A stretch of DNA of 64,000 nucleotides from Anaeromyxobacter oryzae. Lineage in GTDB: Bacteria > Myxococcota > Myxococcia > Myxococcales > Anaeromyxobacteraceae. The notes under the pieces are model-generated. The model saw nothing but the letters and a program-made list of their open reading frames with translations. It did no database searches and was not told where the DNA came from. This document shows, one piece after another, positions 30,244-38,592 of the stretch. Both the position numbers and the translations under genes were made by a program. How positions within the stretch are numbered: position 1 is the first letter of the stretch; the number at the start of each line of letters is the position of its first letter. The stretch covers positions 6,556,501 to 6,620,500 of the forward strand of contig NZ_AP025591.1 of NCBI RefSeq assembly GCF_023169945.1. The letters run 5' to 3'.

Positions 30244-31124
30244 CTCGCCGGGTCGTCGACGTAGACGAGGCACGCCGCCGGATCCCAGCACTGGCGGAAG
30301 CCCCCGGAGGCGCCACCCGCGGCCTGGAACGCGACCTGCGCGCGCCCGCCGCCCGCCGCGTCGAACCCCGCCTGCACCGTGAGCAGATCGCCCGCGGCGT
30401 TCCGGAACGCATAGTCGAACGCGCCGCTCCGGTCCTCGTAGCCGGCGAAGCGGTAGCCGAACCGCTGGAGGCCGTAGCCGTCGCGGTCGAGCACGAGCGA
30501 GACGGTGACCGGCGTCGTGGTGCGGTCGTACTGCGCCACGAGGACGCCGCGCGGCGCGTCGGCGTCGGCCATCGCGAGGCTCCAGAGCGCGTCGAAGTCG
30601 AGGCGGAGCTCTCCCGCGCCGCTGCGCGCCGAGGCGCCGTGGAACGTACCCGCGAGCACCGGCGTCCAGGTGGCGCTCCCGGCGACGCGCGCGTCGACCC
30701 GGTACGCGAACTCCGGCGCGCCGTCCTGGCCCGCGGGGAACGTGCGGACCATGATGACCCGCAGCTCGCGGCCGGGGTGCCGCGCGTCCGGGAACGGCCC
30801 CCACCCGCGCGCGTCGGCCTGGCGCCACGAAGGCTCGTGGCTCCGGATGAAGTCCACGTGGCCGACGAGGACGTCCACCGTGGCGTTCAGGTGATCCGAG
30901 GTCGGCTTCGCCCAGAGCCAGGTGTCCGCCGTCCCGCCCGCGCACGCCGACACGGCGCTCGCGGCCGACGTGGCGGTTGCGGTCGCGGCGGGGAGCTCGA
31001 CCTGCAGCTCGTCCCGGGACGGCACCGCCGCGAGGAAACGGAGGTCCTCCGTCGAGTAGTTCCCGCACGCCGTGAGCGCGAGCACGACCGCCGTCGCGAA
31101 CGTCTGCCTATTCACCGAGCGCAT
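30168..31124 (-). CDS. Predicted lipoprotein of the caspase/sigma module
   Basis: The 318-residue product has a lipoprotein signal (TFATAVVLALTACGN, Cys about 20). The rest looks soluble with no family recognised; it contains several HVDFIRSHEPSW-like conserved-looking segments and a Cys-rich C terminus (CWDPAACLVYVDD, then CGAAPCSFGAMTAC) that could form disulfides outside the cytoplasm. Its start lies inside the 3' end of the caspase gene (17-base overlap), so it belongs to that operon. Its 3' end overlaps mtgA by 76 bases on the other strand. Confidence 0.7.
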   Translation of the reverse strand: MRSVNRQTFATAVVLALTACGNYSTEDLRFLAAVPSRDELQVELPAATATATSAASAVSACAGGTADTWLWAKPTSDHLNATVDVLVGHVDFIRSHEPSWRQADARGWGPFPDARHPGRELRVIMVRTFPAGQDGAPEFAYRVDARVAGSATWTPVLAGTFHGASARSGAGELRLDFDALWSLAMADADAPRGVLVAQYDRTTTPVTVSLVLDRDGYGLQRFGYRFAGYEDRSGAFDYAFRNAAGDLLTVQAGFDAAGGGRAQVAFQAAGGASGGFRQCWDPAACLVYVDDPASYSCGAAPCSFGAMTACPAVPAPPF

Positions 31125-32688
31125 ACTCCACCCCGACGATCCCCTCGGCGAACCCGAGGCTCCGGTTCCGGTCGACGTTGTAGAAGAGGTACGAGATCCG
31201 GGCGCGCGCGACCGCCGAGAGGCGCGGCGTCGCCCGCCACGAGACCGCGCCGACGAGGCCCGGCGTGGCCGTGAAGAAGTACTGGGACGGGAGGCCGGCC
31301 TCCGCCGGGAAGCTCCGGGCGAGCCACGTGAAGGCGACGCGTCCGCCGGCCGAGAGCGTCACCGGGCCGACGCGGAAGTCCTTCCAGAGCGACGCGCCCG
31401 CGGCGACCTCGACGAACTTGACGGGGACGGGCTCCACTCCCGGCATCCGGAGGTCGCCGTTCCCTCCGCCGAGCGCGGCGTCGAGCCCCCACGCGAGCCC
31501 GTGCCCGAGGTCGTCGCGCACCGCGAGCTCGGCGCCGAGCAGGGTCGCGGGCGGGAAGAGGCCGTCCCGCGCGGCGCGGTCGAAGAACCGCTGCGCGCCG
31601 AGGCCGCCGAGCAGCGACCACCGCGCGCCGCCGTAGCCCTTCTGCGGATCCCGCTCGAGCGCCACCCGGTCCATCCGCGCGTCGTCGACCGCGACCGCGC
31701 CCCCGCCGAGCGACACCGGCGTCACGAGCAGCCCCGACTCGTCCGCGAGCCGCTTCTTCACGACGTAGCGCCCGGGCGGGAGCGCGACGCGCCGCTCGGC
31801 GCCTGCGCCCTTCGCGACCTCCGCGACGGCCCGGCCGCCGCCGTCGAGCACGACGTACAGCCCCTCGGCCGCGGGCGGGAACACGAGCCCGCCGCCGACG
31901 GGCGTCAGGTCGGAGAGCACCACGTCTCCGGCGCCGCCGAGGTCGTAGAGGAACACCGGGTGCTGCACGCCGCCGGAGCTCGACGCGGTCGAGCCGACCG
32001 TGCGCGCGTAGGCGTACGCGTACGCCTCGGACAGCGTGACCTTCCCGTCGCCCGAGGCATCGGCGCCGCCGAGGAGCCCCGAGGCCAGGTGGTGGGTGAA
32101 CCAGCTGGCGCCGATGAGGTCCGACTCCTGCGAGTCCTCGTCGGCGGCCGAGGACGCGATGAGGACGAGGCCGCGGGGCCCCTCCCCCGCCGCGCTGGCG
32201 ACGTCGAAGGCGGGCGCGGGCCGCGCGCCCTTCGCGCGCGCGATCGCGCCGGAGCGACACGAGTCCACGAGCCCGATCCGCACGTCCGCCGGCGCGCGCT
32301 CCAGGGCGGCGCGGAGGTCGTCGAACGGCAGGCGGCCACTGCCGAGGCGGAGCGCCCCGTCGCGCGCGTGGCCCGAGTAGTAGACGAGCAGCACGGTCGT
32401 TTCGCCGCGGGCACGGGCCGCCTCGGCGCGGGCGGAGAGCTCGGCGAGCGCGTCCATGAACGCGCGGACGCCCGCGGAGAGGAGCAGCCGGGCGTCCTCG
32501 GGCCGGACGCCGCCGACGCGGAGGAGGATGTCGTGGATGCGCCGCGCGTCTCGCTCCGCGTAGCGCAGGCGCACCGCCCCCGGGCCACCGTCGGGCTCTC
32601 CGGCGACGAGCGCGAACCGGTGCGGCTCCGCCGCGCCCGCCCCGGCGGCGAGCGCGAGCAGCGCCGCGGCGACGCCCGCGCGGCTCAC
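31108..32688 (-). CDS. Exported caspase-like protease fused to a beta-barrel-like domain
   Basis: GTG at 32688 overlaps the anti-sigma stop as GTGA, and gives 526 residues with a signal peptide (1-20). Residues 20-235 are a caspase (peptidase C14) domain: YYSGHARDGALRLG with catalytic His107, and IGLVDSCRSGAIA with catalytic Cys144. A Ca-binding-like loop DASGDGKVTLSE follows (210-221). Next come a small beta domain with PPGRYVVKKRL (PEGA-like) and about 190 residues of alternating strands with many Gly and aromatic residues, resembling an outer-membrane barrel. It should act in the periplasm or at the outer membrane. The substrate is unknown. Confidence 0.8.
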   Translation of the reverse strand: MSRAGVAAALLALAAGAGAAEPHRFALVAGEPDGGPGAVRLRYAERDARRIHDILLRVGGVRPEDARLLLSAGVRAFMDALAELSARAEAARARGETTVLLVYYSGHARDGALRLGSGRLPFDDLRAALERAPADVRIGLVDSCRSGAIARAKGARPAPAFDVASAAGEGPRGLVLIASSAADEDSQESDLIGASWFTHHLASGLLGGADASGDGKVTLSEAYAYAYARTVGSTASSSGGVQHPVFLYDLGGAGDVVLSDLTPVGGGLVFPPAAEGLYVVLDGGGRAVAEVAKGAGAERRVALPPGRYVVKKRLADESGLLVTPVSLGGGAVAVDDARMDRVALERDPQKGYGGARWSLLGGLGAQRFFDRAARDGLFPPATLLGAELAVRDDLGHGLAWGLDAALGGGNGDLRMPGVEPVPVKFVEVAAGASLWKDFRVGPVTLSAGGRVAFTWLARSFPAEAGLPSQYFFTATPGLVGAVSWRATPRLSAVARARISYLFYNVDRNRSLGFAEGIVGVEYALGE

Positions 32689-33416
32689 GGGCGGCCCCGC
32701 GCGAGCGGCCGGACGACGACCTCGGCGGCGCGGCCCGGCGCCGCCGCGCCGATCCCGCCCGCCGCGAGCCGCCGCGCGAGGGCCGGCCCATCGACGGGCG
32801 CGTCGTCGAGCACGAGCACGAGCCGCCCCGCGCCGCTCCCGGTCCACTCGAACGCGTCGGCGAGGACGCCCGCGCCCGCCGGTCCCGCGTAGAGGATCGC
32901 GACGCCGTCCGCGTCCACGAGCGCGAGCGCCGCGTGCCGCCGCCCCGCCGGGTCGATCCCGACGCGCAGGGCCGCGCCGGGCGGGACCGGCTCGCCGGGG
33001 GCGAGGACGCGCGCGCCGTCGCGCTCGCGCACGTAGACCGTCAGCTCGGCGCCGCCCTTGGTGCGCTCCACCGGGCCGGGGCGGACGGACCGGAGCACGA
33101 GCGGGACCGCGGCCGCGACCACGAGCCCGGCGGCGAGCGCGAGCGCGCGCGCGAGGCGTCGGGCGCGGCGCGGCGCGGGGCGCTCGGCGGCGGCGAGCCG
33201 CCCCGCGACGCCGGCCGCGAAGTCCTCGAACGGCAGCGACGCCGCGAGCGCGCGCGCCTCCGCGGCGAGCTCGCGGCGGGAGGACTGGCATCGATCGCAG
33301 CCCTCCACGTGCGCGGCGACCCGCGCGCGCTCCTCGCCCGAGAGCTCGCCGGCCTCCAGCCGGCGGAGGCGGGTGATGGAGCAGGCGACGCCGGGGCCGC
33401 CGAGCGTCGGCGTCAT
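32685..33416 (-). CDS. Zinc-finger anti-sigma factor with C-terminal extracytoplasmic domain
   Basis: The 243-residue product has the ZAS-type cytoplasmic motif C12...H36-x3-C40-x2-C43 (AAHVEGCDRCQ), a membrane segment at about 90-108, and an outer beta-rich domain (ELTVYVRERDGARVLAPGE, ALALVDADGVAILYAG) like the GW/DUF4384 sensory domains found next to bacterial caspases. Its start overlaps the sigma-factor stop (ATGA), and its stop overlaps the caspase start (GTGA). It probably holds the ECF sigma factor inactive until an envelope signal arrives. Confidence 0.8.
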   Translation of the reverse strand: MTPTLGGPGVACSITRLRRLEAGELSGEERARVAAHVEGCDRCQSSRRELAAEARALAASLPFEDFAAGVAGRLAAAERPAPRRARRLARALALAAGLVVAAAVPLVLRSVRPGPVERTKGGAELTVYVRERDGARVLAPGEPVPPGAALRVGIDPAGRRHAALALVDADGVAILYAGPAGAGVLADAFEWTGSGAGRLVLVLDDAPVDGPALARRLAAGGIGAAAPGRAAEVVVRPLARGRP

Positions 33417-34000
33417 GGCAGCACCTCCGGATCGGGGAGGATCACGTCGGGGAACGCGTCGCGCAGCGCGCCGCGCGTCGCGGCGAGGAACTCGCGGAGT
33501 CGCTTGCGGACCGTCGGGAGGCTCCGCCCGGTCACCTCCGCCACCTCCGCCTGCGTCAGCTCGTCGACGAAGTAGAGCACGGCGATCTCCTGGGCCTCCG
33601 CGGGCGCCGCGCCGAGCAGCGCCCGGACGAGCTCGCGGGCGTCCGGCTCGATGCCGCGCTCGTGGCGGTCACGGGCGAGCCGGACCACCTCGTCCCGCCA
33701 CGCGGCTCGCGCGGCGCGGAGGTGGTTCAGGCAGTGGTTCGTGGCGGCGCGGAGCAGGAACGCGGTCGGGGACGCCGCCGCCTCGAGCTCGACCGACGCG
33801 CGCAGGGCGCGGCAGAAGACCTCCTGCGTCGCGTCCCGGGCGGCCTCGTCGTCGCGGAGGAGGTAGCGGCAGCGCGCGAGCACCGCCGCGGCGTGCCGCC
33901 GGTAGAGCTGCTCGACCAGGCCCGCCGGCGCGTCGACGTGGGACGGCGAAGCGGCGGCCTCGCCGCCGCGTCCGCCCGGGATGACGGCCAGCCGCGCCAC
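33413..34000 (-). CDS. ECF RNA polymerase sigma factor
   Basis: The 195-residue product starts at GTG. Region 2 is at about 28-95 (LVEQLYRRHAAAVLARCRYL, DATQEVFCRALRAS) and region 4 at about 130-180 (EAQEIAVLYFVDELTQAEVA, TGRSLPTVRKRLREFLA). It is the first large gene of an operon with its anti-sigma factor, a caspase-like protein and a lipoprotein. It probably transcribes its own operon; a matching promoter was not identified. Confidence 0.9.
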   Translation of the reverse strand: MARLAVIPGGRGGEAAASPSHVDAPAGLVEQLYRRHAAAVLARCRYLLRDDEAARDATQEVFCRALRASVELEAAASPTAFLLRAATNHCLNHLRAARAAWRDEVVRLARDRHERGIEPDARELVRALLGAAPAEAQEIAVLYFVDELTQAEVAEVTGRSLPTVRKRLREFLAATRGALRDAFPDVILPDPEVLP

Positions 34001-34006
34001 GCCGCG

Positions 34007-34093
34007 TCAGGCGACCGCGAGATCGAGGTCGCGCGGTGGCCGTCCGGGTGCGCCGGCGGCCGGCGTCATCGGACCGGCGGTCGTGTCGCTCAT
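34007..34093 (-). CDS. Possible 28-residue peptide in front of the ECF sigma gene
   Basis: A 28-codon frame begins at ATG 34093 with GGAGGAACACCGAC upstream, a strong ribosome binding site. It reads MSDTTAGPMTPAAGAPGRPP and ends RDLDLAVA. Its stop is 6 bases before the sigma-factor GTG, which has no comparable binding site, so translation of the peptide may help to initiate sigma synthesis. No homology is recognised; it may be only a leader frame. Confidence 0.5.
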   Translation of the reverse strand: MSDTTAGPMTPAAGAPGRPPRDLDLAVA

Positions 34094-34264
34094 GTCGGTG
34101 TTCCTCCGGATCGGCGCCGTGGCCGCTCCCTGGAGGATGACACCGCGCCCCCTCCTGGATGGAAAGGGTGCCATCGCCGCGCGCCGGAGTCGATGTGCGA
34201 CAGCCCCGGGGGCGGACTCGAAGGACGCGGCGCGCCCCTCGAGCTCGCGGGGCGAGCGAATCGC

Positions 34265-35200
34265 TCAGCCGCCGCGCCGCGCCTTGAACCACTCGAAGGT
34301 CCGCGCGAGGCCGTCCGCGAGCGGCACCTCGGGGCGCCAGCCGATGGCGCGCGCCGCGGCCGCCGGCGAGATGCACGAGCGCTTCTGCTCGCCCAGGCGG
34401 GCCGGCCCGTACTCCGGTGGTCTCGACGTGCCCGCCGCGCGGGCCAGGTGATCGTAGAGCGCGTTCACGTCGGTCTCGACGCCGGTGCCGACGTTGATCG
34501 GGCCGTCGAACCGCTTCTCCGCGGCGAGCAGGTTCGCCCGGGCCACGTCGCCGACGAAGACGTAGTCGCGCGTCTGCTTCCCGTCCCCGTAGATCGTGCA
34601 GTCGCGACCCTCGAGCAGCCGGCCGCAGAAGATCGCCACGACCCCGGCCTCACCGTGCGGATCCTGCCGCGGCCCGTAGACGTTCGCGTACCGCAGCGCG
34701 GTGAACGGGATCCCGAAGTTGGCGCGGTACACGCCGAGGTAGATCTCGCTCGCCGCCTTCGCCGCGCCGTAGTGCGACACGGGACGTTGCGGGTGCTCCT
34801 CCGGCGTCGGGATCACGTCGGTGTCGCCGTAGGTGGCGCCGCCGGAGGACGCGAACACGACGTGCTCGACCGATCGCGCCTCCACCGCGGCCTGCATCAC
34901 GTTGAGGAGCCCGCCGACGTTCACGTCGGCGTCGAACCGCGGATCGGCCATGGACCGGCGGACGTCGATCTGCGCCGCCTGGTGGCAGATCACCTGCGGC
35001 CGCTCCTTCTTCACCGCCTCGATCGCGGCGGCGCTGCGCACGTCGACCGGATAGAACCGCGCGCCCGCCGGCACGTTCTCGCGCTTCCCGGTCGAGAGGT
35101 CGTCCAGGATCGCGACCTCCCAGCCCGCGTCGAGGAACCGATCGGCGATCGTGGAGCCGATGAAGCCTGCGCCGCCCGTGATCAGGATCCGCCTCGCCAT
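34265..35200 (-). CDS. NAD-dependent sugar-nucleotide epimerase (UDP-glucose 4-epimerase type)
   Basis: The 311-residue extended SDR has the Rossmann GGAGFIGSTIADRFLDAG, the substrate-side DVRRSMADPRFDADVNVGG, SSGGATYGD, the catalytic HYGAAKAASE (Tyr-x3-Lys) and RYANVYGPRQDPHGEAGVVA. The pattern fits short bacterial GalE-like UDP-glucose/GlcNAc 4-epimerases; the exact sugar cannot be told. It follows the UDP-glucuronate decarboxylase gene on the same strand and probably supplies polysaccharide precursors. Confidence 0.82.
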   Translation of the reverse strand: MARRILITGGAGFIGSTIADRFLDAGWEVAILDDLSTGKRENVPAGARFYPVDVRSAAAIEAVKKERPQVICHQAAQIDVRRSMADPRFDADVNVGGLLNVMQAAVEARSVEHVVFASSGGATYGDTDVIPTPEEHPQRPVSHYGAAKAASEIYLGVYRANFGIPFTALRYANVYGPRQDPHGEAGVVAIFCGRLLEGRDCTIYGDGKQTRDYVFVGDVARANLLAAEKRFDGPINVGTGVETDVNALYDHLARAAGTSRPPEYGPARLGEQKRSCISPAAAARAIGWRPEVPLADGLARTFEWFKARRGG

Positions 35201-35287
35201 CTGTCTCTCCCCGGCGCGCCGCGCGCGCCCCCGCGGCGGCTCACGCCGCCGCCGCTTCTCCCGGAGCTGCCGCTCGCGCGGAGGCGC

Positions 35288-36229
35288 TCAGACCTGCTGC
35301 TCGAACCATGCGATCGTGCGGCGCATCCCCTCGTCGAAGCCGACCTTCGGCTCCCAGCCGAGGAGCTCCTTCGCGCGCGTGATGTCCGGCCGCCGCACCC
35401 GCGGATCGTCCTGCGGAAGCGGCCTCGACACGATCGGCACGTCCGAGCCGACGAGCCGCTGCACCGCCTTCGCGAACTCCAGGATGGTGAGCTCGTGCGG
35501 ATTCCCGATGTTGACCGGGTCCTCGTACGAGGAGTGCAGCAGGCGCCACATGCCCTCGACGTTGTCGTCGACGTAGCAGAAGCTCCGCGTCTGCGAGCCG
35601 TCGCCGAACATCGTGATGGGCTCGCCTCGCAGCGCCTGGGCGACGAAGGTGGGCACCACCCGACCGTCGTCGAGCCGCATCCGGGGCCCGTAGGTGTTGA
35701 AGATCCGGGCGATGCGGACCTGCACCTTCTCGTAGCGCCGGTAAGCCACCGTGATCGCCTCGGCGAACCGCTTCGCCTCGTCGTAGACCGCGCGGGGACC
35801 GATGGGGTTCACGTTCCCCCAGTAGGTCTCCCGCTGCGGGTGCTCGAGGGGATCGCCGTAGACCTCCGACGTCGAGGACAGGAGGAACACCGCGCCGGTC
35901 CGCTTCGCCAGCTTGAGCGCGTTCTCGACGCCGATCGAGCCCACGTGGAGGGTCTCGAACGGATGCTCGAGGTAGTCGATGGGCGAAGCGGGCGACGCGA
36001 AGTCCAGGACCGCGTCGACGGTCCCCTGGATCGCGTCGAGGGAGCCGCAGACGTCGGCCTCGAGGAAGTCGAACCGCGTCTCGCGAGAGAGGTGCTCGAT
36101 GTTCCGGAGCGTTCCCGTGATGAGGTTGTCCACCCCGGTGACGCGCCAGCCCTCGGCGAGGAAACGGTCCACGAGGTGACTGCCGATGAAACCTGCCGCG
36201 CCGAGGATGACGGCTCTCTTCTCGCTCAT
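35288..36229 (-). CDS. uxs: UDP-glucuronate decarboxylase (UDP-xylose synthase)
   Basis: The 313-residue product has [19 protein letters not shown] and signature stretches of the UXS family: [50 protein letters not shown] and [13 protein letters not shown]. It converts UDP-glucuronate to UDP-xylose with NAD. It precedes the epimerase gene by 87 bases, so the pair may provide UDP-pentoses for surface glycan. Length matches soluble bacterial UXS. Confidence 0.9.
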   Translation of the reverse strand: MSEKRAVILGAAGFIGSHLVDRFLAEGWRVTGVDNLITGTLRNIEHLSRETRFDFLEADVCGSLDAIQGTVDAVLDFASPASPIDYLEHPFETLHVGSIGVENALKLAKRTGAVFLLSSTSEVYGDPLEHPQRETYWGNVNPIGPRAVYDEAKRFAEAITVAYRRYEKVQVRIARIFNTYGPRMRLDDGRVVPTFVAQALRGEPITMFGDGSQTRSFCYVDDNVEGMWRLLHSSYEDPVNIGNPHELTILEFAKAVQRLVGSDVPIVSRPLPQDDPRVRRPDITRAKELLGWEPKVGFDEGMRRTIAWFEQQV

Positions 36230-36251
36230 GTCGCTCCGGTCCGGAATGTAG

Positions 36252-36443
36252 CTACTTCTTGCCGCTCACGTCTTCGAGCGTGAGCTGGCCGGGAAGGGCG
36301 CCGCGGTACTTGTCGAGGACGAGATCGATGCCCTGCCGGATGTACTCGGCGACCGGGACCTTCGTGCGCTCGTGCAGGATCTTGAGCCGCTCGTTCTGCT
36401 CGGGCGTGATGTAGACGGTCGTCGAGATCTTCTTGCGGGCCAT
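36252..36443 (-). CDS. Ribbon-helix-helix DNA-binding protein
   Basis: The 63-residue product reads [20 protein letters not shown] and [18 protein letters not shown], a beta strand and two helices typical of CopG/Arc-type dimers. A short C-terminal tail follows. It lies 22 bases upstream of the uxs gene and could regulate it or itself. A loose TGAC-N12-GTCA inverted repeat covers the -35 region of its promoter and is a possible operator. Confidence 0.8.
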   Translation of the reverse strand: MARKKISTTVYITPEQNERLKILHERTKVPVAEYIRQGIDLVLDKYRGALPGQLTLEDVSGKK

Positions 36444-36476
36444 GAGCGTCCCGGCGGTTCGGTAGATCGCCTCCGG

Positions 36477-36505
36477 AAGCTATGTGACGACTGATATAGT
36501 GTCAA
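36477..36505 (-). promoter_or_regulatory. Promoter of the ribbon-helix-helix gene
   Basis: Minus-strand TTGACA (36505-36500), a 17-base spacer and TAGCTT (36482-36477). The -35 is consensus. The spacer is AT-rich compared with the surroundings. Confidence 0.65.
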
Positions 36506-36525
36506 ATACCGCCACGCGCCCGCGG

Positions 36526-36555
36526 TTGAGCCCGTTCGGAGCGCGCGGCTAGAAT
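36526..36555 (+). promoter_or_regulatory. Promoter candidate for the Ca-motif lipoprotein gene
   Basis: TTGAGC (36526-36531), an 18-base spacer and TAGAAT (36550-36555) lie 30 bases before the ATG. It diverges from the promoter at 36477-36505. Confidence 0.5.
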
Positions 36556-36584
36556 CCCGCTCCCGTCCCGGAGGGTCCCCACGC

Positions 36585-37205
36585 ATGCGCCGTCTGCTCG
36601 CCGTCACCGCCGGTCTTCTCGCCCTCTCCTGTGCCGGGCGGACGAAGGCGCCCGCGGTCAGCTCCGCCACCGCTCCGGCCGAGGCGCCTCGCGCCCCCAT
36701 CCCGGGGATGGAGCACAAGCCGGGCGAGATCGTCGCGGAGTACGACCTGAACCGGGACGGCCGCCCGGACGTCTGGAAGTACGTGACGAAGGACGCGGAC
36801 GGGAAGGAGGTCCTCCTCCGGAAGGAGAAGGACCTGAACGGCGACGGCCGGATCGACACATGGGAGGCGTACGGCGCCGACGGCGCGCTCACGCTCGTGG
36901 TGTACGACCTCGACTTCGACGGCAAGCCGGACGTGACGCTGACGTACGAGAAGGGCCAGCTGGTGAAGAAGGAGTACGCGCTCGGCTTCGACGGCGCGTC
37001 GCGCAGCTCGAGCTTCTTCGAGAAGGGCAAGCTGGTCCGCAAGGAGCGCGACACGAACGGCGACGGCAAGGTCGACTACTGGGAGTACTGGGAGAACGGC
37101 GAGATCGACCGCATCGGCGTCGACCTCGACGGCGACGGCCAGGTCGATCGCTGGGAGACGCGGAAGGCCGTCGAGGGGGGCGAGACGACCGCCGCTCAGA
37201 AGTAG
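36585..37205 (+). CDS. Lipoprotein with five DxDxDG calcium-type repeats
   Basis: The 206-residue product has a lipoprotein signal (LLAVTAGLLALSCAG, Cys about 17). Five short repeats match Ca-binding EF-hand or dockerin/thrombospondin-3 loops: DLNRDGRPDVW, DLNGDGRIDTW, DLDFDGKPDVT, DTNGDGKVDYW and DLDGDGQVDRW. The protein is probably anchored in the periplasm or outer membrane and binds Ca. Its 3' end overlaps the convergent outer-membrane gene by 10 bases. Confidence 0.75.
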   Translation: MRRLLAVTAGLLALSCAGRTKAPAVSSATAPAEAPRAPIPGMEHKPGEIVAEYDLNRDGRPDVWKYVTKDADGKEVLLRKEKDLNGDGRIDTWEAYGADGALTLVVYDLDFDGKPDVTLTYEKGQLVKKEYALGFDGASRSSSFFEKGKLVRKERDTNGDGKVDYWEYWENGEIDRIGVDLDGDGQVDRWETRKAVEGGETTAAQK

Positions 37206-37693
37206 GCGGCGAGCGCGGCCGTCAGATCGAGCCGCGCGCCCGGGCCGGCGGGCGCGCGGCGCACCGCCGCCGCGAGCGCCACCGAGAGATCCCGCGCGTA
37301 GAACCACTCGAGCGCACCCCCGCCGCCGAGCGCGAGGCGATTCGCCCCGCCCGGCCCACGGCCGCGCGTCCACCCAGCCTCGACGAGGAGCTGCGGGCGG
37401 AGCGGGCCAGGCGCCAGCGACCACCGGAGCGCCGCCGTGCCCGCCATCCAGCCGGCCGCCGGGCGGCCGGAGGTCCGCGGCGCGGTCCCGAGCGCGAGCC
37501 GGAGCACGAGGTCGAGGTCGCCGTCGAGCCAGAGCGCGGCGGCCACCGCCGCAGGTGCGTGAGCGCCGGGGCCGGACCCGAGCGGCGTGGAGGCGCCCGA
37601 TTCCAGGGCGATCATCCGCGTGGAGAGCTGCGCGCGCGCCGGCGCGGCGGCGAGGGCGAGGAGCGCGGCGGAGAGGAGCAGGAGCGTTCGCAT
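37196..37693 (-). CDS. Small outer-membrane beta-barrel-like protein
   Basis: ATG at 37693 gives a clear signal peptide (RTLLLLSAALLALAAAPARA). The 165-residue product has Gly-rich amphipathic strands and ends in Phe (LTAALAAYF), typical of an outer-membrane barrel. No family was recognised. It converges with the Ca-motif lipoprotein gene. Confidence 0.6.
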   Translation of the reverse strand: MRTLLLLSAALLALAAAPARAQLSTRMIALESGASTPLGSGPGAHAPAAVAAALWLDGDLDLVLRLALGTAPRTSGRPAAGWMAGTAALRWSLAPGPLRPQLLVEAGWTRGRGPGGANRLALGGGGALEWFYARDLSVALAAAVRRAPAGPGARLDLTAALAAYF

Positions 37694-37722
37694 GCGGCAC
37701 GTCCGTAGCAACCCGCGTGCGC

Positions 37723-38526
37723 ATGACCTTCCCCGATCCCCTGCGTCGTGCCGCGCCCTACCTGTCGCTCCTCTGGCTCGCCCTCCCCTTCGCAGCCCTC
37801 CTCGCCTGCGCCGTGCGCCACGCGGTGCCTCCGCGCGCCGCCGAGGAGGTCCGCCGCGGCTACGGGCACCTGGCGTCCGGCGACGCGGAGCGCGCCGAGA
37901 TCGCGTTCGCGCACGCGCTCGCGTTCGACCCCGATCTTCCGGAGGCCGAGAACGGGCTCGGCATCGTGTGGCGAACCCGGGGCGACCTCGACCGGGCGCG
38001 CCGGCGCTTCGAGCGCGCCGTCCGCCTCCGCCCCGACTTCGCCGAGGCGCACGCGAACCTGGGCGAGCTGCTGCTCTCCGAGGACCGGTTCGCCGACGCG
38101 GAGGGCGCGCTCCGCGCCGCGCTCCGGATCGATCCGGACCTCGCCGACGCGCGCCTCAACCTCGCGCGGGCGCTGCTCCGGCGCGGTCTCGTCCCAGGAG
38201 CGGATCGCGCGTCGTCGTTCGCGGCGGCGCGCACCGAGTACCTCCACCTGCTCGAGGCGACGCCCGACAGCGCCGCGGCGAACCACGACCTCGGGTTCAT
38301 GGACTACGTGGAGGGACGGTTCGAGCGGGCGGAGGCGAGCTACCGGCGCGCGACGGAGCTCGCGCCCGGGTCGCAGGAGGCGCAGCACGGGCGGTGCATC
38401 GCGCTGGTCCGGCTCGGGCGGTGCGCGGAGGCGGCGAAGGTGTGCGAGCGCTGCCTCGAGCTCGCGCCGGGCGCCGACCGCTGCCGCACCAGCCTCGCCG
38501 GCGCGCTGGCGTGCGCCGGCGAGTGA
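37723..38526 (+). CDS. TPR-repeat lipoprotein
   Basis: The 267-residue product begins with a hydrophobic segment ending in a lipobox-like LLAC (LPFAALLACAVRHAV). At least five TPR units follow (for example GYGHLASGDAERAEIAFAHA, NGLGIVWRTRGDLDRARRRF, NLGELLLSEDRFADAEGALR). Such proteins scaffold complexes in the envelope; a pilus- or secretion-associated role is possible but not shown. The ATG has no strong binding site; a GTG two codons upstream is possible. A divergent arrangement with the outer-membrane gene leaves 29 bases between starts. Confidence 0.75.
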   Translation: MTFPDPLRRAAPYLSLLWLALPFAALLACAVRHAVPPRAAEEVRRGYGHLASGDAERAEIAFAHALAFDPDLPEAENGLGIVWRTRGDLDRARRRFERAVRLRPDFAEAHANLGELLLSEDRFADAEGALRAALRIDPDLADARLNLARALLRRGLVPGADRASSFAAARTEYLHLLEATPDSAAANHDLGFMDYVEGRFERAEASYRRATELAPGSQEAQHGRCIALVRLGRCAEAAKVCERCLELAPGADRCRTSLAGALACAGE

Positions 38527-38541
38527 CCCCGAGAACGAAGA

Positions 38542-38569
38542 CGGCCGGCGCCCCGAGGGGCGCCGGCCG
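38542..38569 (-). terminator. Terminator after korC
   Basis: A near-perfect GC palindrome (CGGCCGGCGCCC paired with GGGCGCCGGCCG) lies between the convergent TPR gene and korC. On the minus strand it is followed by TCTTCGTTCTC, so it best terminates korDABC; it may also serve the TPR gene. Confidence 0.7.
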
Positions 38570-38592
38570 CCGAAACGACCATCGAGAGAAGG

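Noticed and set aside
34094-34264. Sigma-54 or ECF promoter upstream of the sigma-factor operon
   Set aside because: TGGCAC near 34170 lacks the matching -12 GC, and no convincing ECF -35/-10 pair was found; the operon promoter remains unidentified.
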